Origin: Luteipulveratus halotolerans
GTDB taxonomy: Bacteria > Actinomycetota > Actinomycetes > Actinomycetales > Dermatophilaceae
Direction: 5' to 3'
Assembly (NCBI RefSeq): GCF_001247745.1
Contig: NZ_LAIR01000002.1
Location: forward strand, 1-64,000
Length of the DNA: 64,000 bases
Both the position numbers and the translations under genes were made by a program. Below, one piece after another: positions 59,167 through 64,000 of this stretch; positions within the stretch are counted from its first letter, which is position 1; the number at the start of each line of letters is the position of its first letter. The notes below the pieces were generated by a model. It was not told the DNA's origin, did not search any database, and saw only the letters and a program-made list of their open reading frames with translations.

Positions 59167-59276
59167 TCGAGCGCAGCGAGGTCCCCTGAGGGCCGCTCAT
59201 GAGGGAGGAGTCCTCGTGAGGAACGAGCGAGGACGACGGTTCCCACGCCCTCCGCCATCGAGCGCAGCGAGGTCCC
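59150..59276. repeat. 36-bp direct repeat of the tRNA-Ser 3' end (att-like)
   Basis: Bases 59150-59185, covering the tRNA 3' end from TCCCACGCCCTCCGCCA plus 19 following bases, recur exactly at 59241-59276. The 55 bases between hold no gene. A duplicated tRNA 3' end is what integration at an attachment site leaves, although nothing integrated remains. Confidence 0.75.
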
Positions 59277-59693
59277 TGGAGCGTTGTTCGCGGTCGGTGT
59301 GACCCACTGCGACGAGCAGCTCGCGGTGTGACCCACGGTGGGCGATTCCACCGACCTCCGCCGCCGAGCACGAGGTCCGCCGGCCACCGGGTGGCGTACA
59401 CCACGTCATCAGGGCCAATCGCCTTACGGACTATCGGCATGTCGGGGCGTGCTGGCGGATACGCTTGCCCGTGCAGCGGTTCGAGGACGGCGCGACCGCG
59501 AGACACCTTCCCCAGGCTCAGGCCTCGGCGTCTCGATGCGCCCCGCACTCGTCCGCCACCCTCCCAACATGCATGACCTCCCGCTCACCAGTGGGTCCCC
59601 TGCGTGGCCGGCCGTGCCTGACCGGACACGATCACTGATGTGCCGCGTCGGCTCCCCTGGTCGCGGCGTGTCCTGGAGTAGAGGAAGTGATCC
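59277..59693. other. Intergenic region without a recognised gene
   Basis: 417 bases between the duplicated tRNA end and the DivIVA-like gene. GTGTGACCCAC occurs twice (about 59298 and 59326). No open frame here has a supported start, and several overlapping frames read as compositional shadows. Confidence 0.5.
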
Positions 59694-60584
59694 GTGGCTA
59701 ACGAGGCCACCTCGAACGGCAAGTCCTCCGACGCGACGGGCACCGGCCCGGTCCCGCAGCGTGACGAGGGCCAGAACGACCAGATCTTCGACACGGTGCT
59801 GCGCGGGTACGACCGCCGCCAGGTGGATGACGCGCTGTCGGCGCGCAACAAGGAGATCACTCGCCTGAAGGTGCGGCTGGCCGAGGCCAACCGTCAGCAC
59901 CAGGTCACGGCGGAGTCCGCCGAGCGCACGGCCACCGAGCTGCGTGAGCTGCGCGCTCGCACCGCCGGTGGCGAGCCGACGGTTCCCGAGGACAGCTTCG
60001 GCTTCCGCGCCGAGAAGCTCCTGCGTCTCGCCGAGCAGGAGGCGACCGAGATGCGCAACAGTGCGAGCCGCGAGTCCTCGGCGATCCTGGAGAAGGCTCG
60101 TACGGACGCCGAGAAGCACCGCCACGACATCGAGCAGTCGCTGATCGCTCGGGCGTCCCTGCTCGAGCAGCAGGCCTCGCAGCGACAGGCCGAGCTGCAG
60201 GAGCGCGAGCAGCAGATCGCCGACCAGCTCGCCGCCGCGCGTCAGCAGGCCGAGCACATGCACACCGCCGCCGAGCAGGCTGCCGTGCGCCTGCGCAAGG
60301 AGGCCGAGGCGTCGGCCGACGAGACCCGCCAGCGCGCCGAGACCGACATCCGTCGGCAGCGCGACCAGGCGACTCAGGAGCTCGCGCGTCTGGGCGGCCT
60401 GCAGTCCGACGTCCGCTCCGAGCTGGCCCGCCTCAACGACGTGCTCACCGCCGAGGTGGCGCGTGAGCCCAAGTCCGCGCAGCTCAAGGCGGCCGATGTC
60501 GAGGTGTCCGACAAGGACGCGTCCGACGAGACCGACTCCCAGGCCGAGCAGAAGCCTGTCGCCAGCGGCGCAGCCAAGGGCTGA
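59694..60584 (+). CDS. DivIVA-domain coiled-coil protein
   Basis: A protein of 296 residues from GTG 59694 after AGAGGAAG. A disordered N-terminus is followed by a DivIVA-like lead (FDTVLRGYDRRQVDDALSAR) and almost continuous coiled coil (ITRLKVRLAEANRQHQVTAE onward, then AELQEREQQIADQLAAARQQ) with a short acidic tail. In actinomycetes such proteins organise polar growth or vesicle and envelope placement. Wag31 itself is shorter at the N-terminus and lies in the dcw cluster, so this is a paralogue. Confidence 0.85.
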   Translation: MANEATSNGKSSDATGTGPVPQRDEGQNDQIFDTVLRGYDRRQVDDALSARNKEITRLKVRLAEANRQHQVTAESAERTATELRELRARTAGGEPTVPEDSFGFRAEKLLRLAEQEATEMRNSASRESSAILEKARTDAEKHRHDIEQSLIARASLLEQQASQRQAELQEREQQIADQLAAARQQAEHMHTAAEQAAVRLRKEAEASADETRQRAETDIRRQRDQATQELARLGGLQSDVRSELARLNDVLTAEVAREPKSAQLKAADVEVSDKDASDETDSQAEQKPVASGAAKG

Positions 60585-60840
60585 GCCCACGCGTCGTCGT
60601 ACGCCGGCCGGTCCGGGCTCGTCCTGAGGCCGGTCAGCGTGTCGGGCCGCGAGCGATCGTCACCGGGCGTTGGTCGGTGTGACGGATGTGGCTAGATTTA
60701 CGTCGCTTTTCATCTGTGTCCGGTTCATCTGGACCGTGCTAACGTCATACCCGGTTGCAGTTGCAGTTTCTCTCAGAGCAATGAGGGGCTCGTGTTCGCA
60801 TGCGGGCGTCTCGGCGTTGTGGGCGTATTTCACGCTTTTT

Positions 60841-60917
60841 GGGGGTAAGACCAGCGGCAGCCGCCGTCTCGCGACGCGGGGCGGCAACGCCAGAGCAACA
60901 GATAGAGAGTTACCCCC
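60841..60917 (+). ncRNA. Structured 5' leader of the cold-shock gene (putative)
   Basis: GGGGGTAA (60841-60848) is complementary to TTACCCCC (60910-60917), the eight bases just before the ATG. Inside lies a second GC stem (GCCGCC near 60859 with GGGCGGC near 60885). Pairing would bury the start codon region and could make translation temperature-dependent. The 333-base gap 60585-60917 otherwise holds no gene. Confidence 0.5.
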
Positions 60918-61121
60918 ATGGCACAGGGAACCGTGAAGTGGTTCAACGCTGAGAAGGGCTTCGGCTTCATCGCACAGGATGGTGGCGGCCCGGACGTGTT
61001 CGTCCACTACTCCGCGATCCAGACCCAGGGCTACCGCAGCCTGGACGAGGCGCAGCGTGTCGAGTTCGAGATCACCCAGGGCGACAAGGGTCCGCAGGCG
61101 ACCAACGTCGCTCCGGTCTGA
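60918..61121 (+). CDS. Cold-shock protein (CspA family)
   Basis: A protein of 67 residues, one OB fold with RNP1 KGFGFIAQD and RNP2 DVFVHYSAI. GTVKWFNAEKGFGF is diagnostic. It binds single-stranded RNA/DNA and acts as an RNA chaperone. GAGAG lies 7 bases before the ATG, next to a potential occluding stem. Confidence 0.96.
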   Translation: MAQGTVKWFNAEKGFGFIAQDGGGPDVFVHYSAIQTQGYRSLDEAQRVEFEITQGDKGPQATNVAPV

Positions 61122-61159
61122 GAGTCCAGACTTCATCGGCCGACCTGATCGGCTCGAGA

Positions 61160-61194
61160 CGAAGCCCCGGCACCGTCACGGTGCCGGGGCTTCG
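61160..61194. terminator. Strong hairpin terminator after the cold-shock gene
   Basis: CGAAGCCCCGGCACC (61160-61174) pairs exactly with 61180-61194. It lies between the convergent cold-shock and PBP genes and can serve both. Confidence 0.88.
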
Positions 61195-61211
61195 TTGTGC
61201 TCGGAGCCGGT

Positions 61212-63119
61212 TCAGCCGGCCTGGAGGCGGGTGAGGAAGTCCTTGGCGACCGGAGCGGCCACTGTGCCGCCGGTCTCACCCATCTGAACCTGCTCGACCA
61301 GGACCGCGAACGCCACGTCGCCCTGCCAGCCGGTGAGCCAGGCGCGGACCAGGGGCTTGCCGTTCTCGTCGAACTCGGCTGTGCCCGTCTTGGCGTAGAC
61401 GTCGCCGCCCGGTGTCCCCTGCATGACCGTGCCCGAGCCGTCGGTGACGACCTGGCGCATCATCGTGTGCAGCTGGCTGACGGCGCCGGAGTTCAGCGGC
61501 TTCGGGGTACGGTCGCCGCCCTGGCCCGTGACCAGCGCCGGCGGGATGTACGAGCCGCGCGCCACGGAGGCCGACATCACGGCAACTGACAGCGGCGAGG
61601 CGAGCGTGCGTGCCTGCCCGAAGCTCGCGGCCGCCTGGTCGGTGCGGCCGTTGGTGACCGGCACCGAACCCGTGAACGCCTTGACCCCGAGCGTGCCGGA
61701 CCAGTCCTGACCGACGCCGAGGGCGGACGCCGCGTCGTGCAGGGCGTTGGCCGGCAACCCGGCCGTGGCCTTCACGAAAGCGGTGTTGCACGAGTGGGCG
61801 AAGTCCTCGTAGAACGTGGGGTCGGGCAGGGTCTCCTGCTCGAAGTTACCGATACGCCGACCGTCGACCGTGATCGAGCCGGGGCACGGCACCTTGGTGC
61901 TCGGGTTGAAACCTCGGGTGAGCAGCGCGTACGTCGAGGAGATCTTCAGCGTCGAGCCCGGCTGGTAGCGGCCGGTCAGCGCGCGGTTGATGCCGTTGGC
62001 GGGCGAGTTGGCGACCGCGAGCACGTCGCCGGTCTTGACGTCGATCGCCACGAGCGCCGACGGCGTGGTGCCGGTCTTGGCCAGCGCCGCCTCGGCTGCG
62101 CTCTGCACCTTGGGGTCGAGCGTGGTCTGCAGGCTCTGACCGTTCTTGGGCTGCTGGCCGAACAGAATCGTGGTGGGGCGGCCCTTGATCGACACGCTCA
62201 GCCCGCCGGTGGGGGCGAGGGTCTTGTCGTAGGCGGCCTGCAGACCCGACACACCGGCGTACGAGCCCGCGCGGTAGCGCTGCGGGTCCTGCTTGACCAT
62301 CTCGGCCGTGACCGGGCCGACGCTGCCGAGCAGCGGCTGCCCGAACGTGCGGGTCTGCGCGAGCGGCTGCTGGCGCTCGTGCACGAGGACGCCGGTGAGG
62401 CCCTCGAGCGTGCCTCGCCGGGACGCGTAGTCGGCCTCGCGGTAGGTGATGACCGCGATCGTGGTCTGCGAGCCCGAGCTCTTGGCCTGGTCGAGCTTGC
62501 GGGTCAGGCTGCCCGGGTCGGAGCCGACCGTCCGCTCGAGCTGTTGGACGCTGTCGGACGTGGCCTTCACCGGGTCGATGCGGATGTCGTACACCGTCTG
62601 GTTGGCCATGATCTTGGCCCCGCCTCGGCCGAGGATCTCACCGCGGGTGGCGCTGCTGCTCTCGTTGACGGCGAAGGCGTCGTTGGCGCCGAGCTTGGGG
62701 TGCCACAGCGACCGGTCGCCGACCTTGACGCCCCACCGGTCGCCCGAGGTGGCGAGCTGAACCGGATCGGTCCAGGAGAACTGCTTGCCGTCGGCGAGGG
62801 TCCAGCTGACGCTGAGGTCGGCCCTGGCCTGCGAGCCGTCGCGCTCGACCTCGCCGACGGTGACCTTGATCGGCCCCTTGCCGAGCGCGCTCGTGGCGGT
62901 CTTGAAGTCCTGCGCGGCACTGCTGGGTGAGGTCCCGACGTACGACGCCTGGTCGAGTGAGCGCTGCTGCCAGGCGGTCGCGAACGACGTCGCGGCAGCG
63001 CGGGCGGCGTCGTCCTTCTCGGAGCTCTGCTGGTGCTGGTCCCAGAGCATGTAGCCGCCGAGGCCGGCGGCCACGAGGACGCCGGCGCCGGTAGCGGTCA
63101 GGACGGTTGATCGAGGCAT
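61212..63119 (-). CDS. Class B penicillin-binding protein (transpeptidase)
   Basis: A protein of 635 residues from ATG 63119. One N-terminal membrane anchor (TVLTATGAGVLVAAGLGGYM), an NTF2-like MecA_N-type domain (about 35-150), a dimerisation domain, and the transpeptidase with all three motifs: Ser389-Thr-Leu-Lys392 (SxxK), Ser443-Cys-Asn445 and Lys577-Thr-Gly579. It cross-links peptidoglycan outside the membrane. The domain order resembles Mycobacterium PBP-lipo or PBP2a-like proteins. The neighbouring LCP gene also serves the wall. Confidence 0.93.
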   Translation of the reverse strand: MPRSTVLTATGAGVLVAAGLGGYMLWDQHQQSSEKDDAARAAATSFATAWQQRSLDQASYVGTSPSSAAQDFKTATSALGKGPIKVTVGEVERDGSQARADLSVSWTLADGKQFSWTDPVQLATSGDRWGVKVGDRSLWHPKLGANDAFAVNESSSATRGEILGRGGAKIMANQTVYDIRIDPVKATSDSVQQLERTVGSDPGSLTRKLDQAKSSGSQTTIAVITYREADYASRRGTLEGLTGVLVHERQQPLAQTRTFGQPLLGSVGPVTAEMVKQDPQRYRAGSYAGVSGLQAAYDKTLAPTGGLSVSIKGRPTTILFGQQPKNGQSLQTTLDPKVQSAAEAALAKTGTTPSALVAIDVKTGDVLAVANSPANGINRALTGRYQPGSTLKISSTYALLTRGFNPSTKVPCPGSITVDGRRIGNFEQETLPDPTFYEDFAHSCNTAFVKATAGLPANALHDAASALGVGQDWSGTLGVKAFTGSVPVTNGRTDQAAASFGQARTLASPLSVAVMSASVARGSYIPPALVTGQGGDRTPKPLNSGAVSQLHTMMRQVVTDGSGTVMQGTPGGDVYAKTGTAEFDENGKPLVRAWLTGWQGDVAFAVLVEQVQMGETGGTVAAPVAKDFLTRLQAG

Positions 63120-63161
63120 GGCCACATCCAACCCCACGCCGCTGTCGGATCGCTGAACGAC

Positions 63162-64000
63162 TCAGCAGGAAGCGGCCGTGCTCTCGATCGCCTTCTTGGA
63201 CGAGGGACCGTTGGTGTCGGACGTCGACTCGTCGCTGCTGGTCTCGTCGTCGGAGGAGGTGCTCCCGTCGTCGGACGGTGACGCGGTGCTCTCGTCGGAG
63301 CCGGTCGCGCCGTCGGACGCACCCGGAGTCGCACCGGACGAGGGCGCAGGCGTCGGCGGTTCGGTGATCGCCTGCTGGATCAGGGACCGGATCTTGTCGA
63401 AGTCCGGCTTGCCCGTGTTGATGACGGGGCTGCCGAGGTGGACGCTGCGCATGTGCCCCTTCTTCATCAGGTTGACCAGGTCGGCGAAGGCCGACAGGTC
63501 GTTCTGGGGCACGTCGAGCAGGATGTTCTCCTTGGCGACGGACATGATGTCGGGGAACTTCGCGACCATCTGCACGGGGTTGGTCTGCGACACGAGCGCG
63601 TTGACCATGCACTGCTGGCGCTTCATGCGGCCGTTGTCGCCGTGCGGGTCCTCGGCGCGACTGCGCGAGTACCACAGCGCCTCGCGGCCGTTGAGCTTGT
63701 AGCGACCGGGCTTGACGTAGCCGGTGATGGAACCGGGCTTGATCCGTTGGGTCCGTTCGTCGATCGAGCCCCCGATCGCGATGCCCTTGCCCGTTGGGCC
63801 GTCAGGGACGGTCATGGTGACGCCGCCCATCGCGTCGACCAGCTGCTGGAAGCCCTGCAGGTTGATGACGACGGAGTAGTTGATCGGCAGGCCGGTGACC
63901 TCGCCGATGACCTCGCGGGTGGTGTTCCAGCCCGGGTACTTCTCATCGGACCCGAACAGGTCGGCGTGGTCGGACGCGGCCTGCTGCCAGACGGCGTCCA
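63162..64000 (-). CDS. LytR-CpsA-Psr (LCP) family protein, 5' end outside the window
   Basis: The frame continues beyond base 64000, so the membrane anchor and N-terminal part are missing. Visible LCP core: TTREVIGEVTGLPINYSVVI, LQGFQQLVDAMGGVTMTVP, YKLNGREALWYSRSRAEDPH (conserved Arg residues that hold the polyprenyl phosphate) and GDNGRMKRQQCMVNALVSQ. A Ser/Asp/Thr-rich tail of about 60 residues follows. LCP enzymes transfer teichoic acid, arabinogalactan or capsule polymers onto peptidoglycan. Confidence 0.92.
   Translation of the reverse strand, partial: DAVWQQAASDHADLFGSDEKYPGWNTTREVIGEVTGLPINYSVVINLQGFQQLVDAMGGVTMTVPDGPTGKGIAIGGSIDERTQRIKPGSITGYVKPGRYKLNGREALWYSRSRAEDPHGDNGRMKRQQCMVNALVSQTNPVQMVAKFPDIMSVAKENILLDVPQNDLSAFADLVNLMKKGHMRSVHLGSPVINTGKPDFDKIRSLIQQAITEPPTPAPSSGATPGASDGATGSDESTASPSDDGSTSSDDETSSDESTSDTNGPSSKKAIESTAASC

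Overview
The window is high-GC, densely coded bacterial DNA. It contains leaderless-style promoters (a -10 box 6-7 bases before the start codon), Tat and lipoprotein signal peptides, a Dcd of actinobacterial type, a WXG-type small protein, a DivIVA/Wag31-like coiled coil, an EtfD-like iron-sulfur reductase and LCP and PBP cell-wall proteins. Together these point to an actinomycete. Resemblance of the intergenic repeats and of many proteins suggests Micrococcales (Intrasporangiaceae/Dermatophilaceae-like), but that rank is inference from family knowledge, not a measured placement.

Layout. 0-5.4 kb: end of pta, a frameshifted ackA, a GIY-YIG nuclease, intergenic repeats, and on the minus strand a pentapeptide-repeat protein translationally coupled to phosphoketolase (xfp). 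Xfp makes acetyl phosphate and AckA turns it into acetate and ATP, so this end is an acetyl-phosphate node. 5.4-14.8 kb: a small RHH-like protein, truncated haemoglobin, aroQ, a methyltransferase, a Tat-exported PhoX-type phosphatase with a three-unit PHO box, a secreted I36-like protein, a long acyl-CoA dehydrogenase, a degenerate 5'-nucleotidase-fold protein and an amidase. 15-18 kb: a secreted three-repeat SpaA-like protein and a membrane-anchored coiled-coil protein.

18.1-24.7 kb is an accessory island. A membrane protein gene is cut by an intact IS3-family element (3-bp target duplication). A frame-broken HTH protein, an ImmA/IrrE metallopeptidase and a DUF4411-type PIN protein form a toxin-antitoxin-like cassette. 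A second ImmA-type gene is cut by an ISL3-family element (8-bp target duplication). In both insertions, removing the element and one target copy restores one open reading frame exactly.

24.9-31.3 kb: a complete dipeptide/oligopeptide ABC importer (lipoprotein, two permeases, two ATPases) followed by a P1-family peptidase, with palindromic intergenic repeats around the peptidase. 31.5-36.7 kb: an SDR, two GNAT acetyltransferases, a Fur-family regulator, a membrane glycosyltransferase, Mn-type superoxide dismutase preceded by a 7-1-7 dyad of Fur-family geometry, and two small coupled genes. 36.9-42.7 kb: a lipoprotein, tRNA-Gly(CCC), dcd, an alpha/beta hydrolase and an OpuC-type osmoprotectant ABC importer. 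43-47.5 kb: a TetR regulator with a perfect 20-bp operator, then a heterodimeric ABC exporter with one degenerate ATP site. 47.5-50.1 kb: a three-gene minus-strand cassette (WXG-type protein, unknown protein, alpha/beta hydrolase with a helical N-terminal domain) that looks like a type VII secretion effector locus. 50.2-54.7 kb: secreted and CGNR-regulator genes, a frameshifted peptidoglycan-binding protein and a remnant of its paralogue, and the EtfD-like reductase. 54.9-64 kb: a PH-like membrane protein, cysK-cysE, HU, a YtxH-like protein, tRNA-Ser(TGA) with a duplicated 3' end, a DivIVA-like protein, a cold-shock protein with a structured leader, a class B PBP and a partial LCP protein.

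Two themes cross the window. The acyl-CoA dehydrogenase and the EtfD-like reductase share a dyad of the form YTACY-N4-RGTAR in their upstream regions, suggesting co-regulated fatty-acid oxidation. Several genes (pta, ackA, the HTH gene, the peptidoglycan-binding gene) are broken by single-base changes in short homopolymers, which looks more like sequencing error than gene decay.
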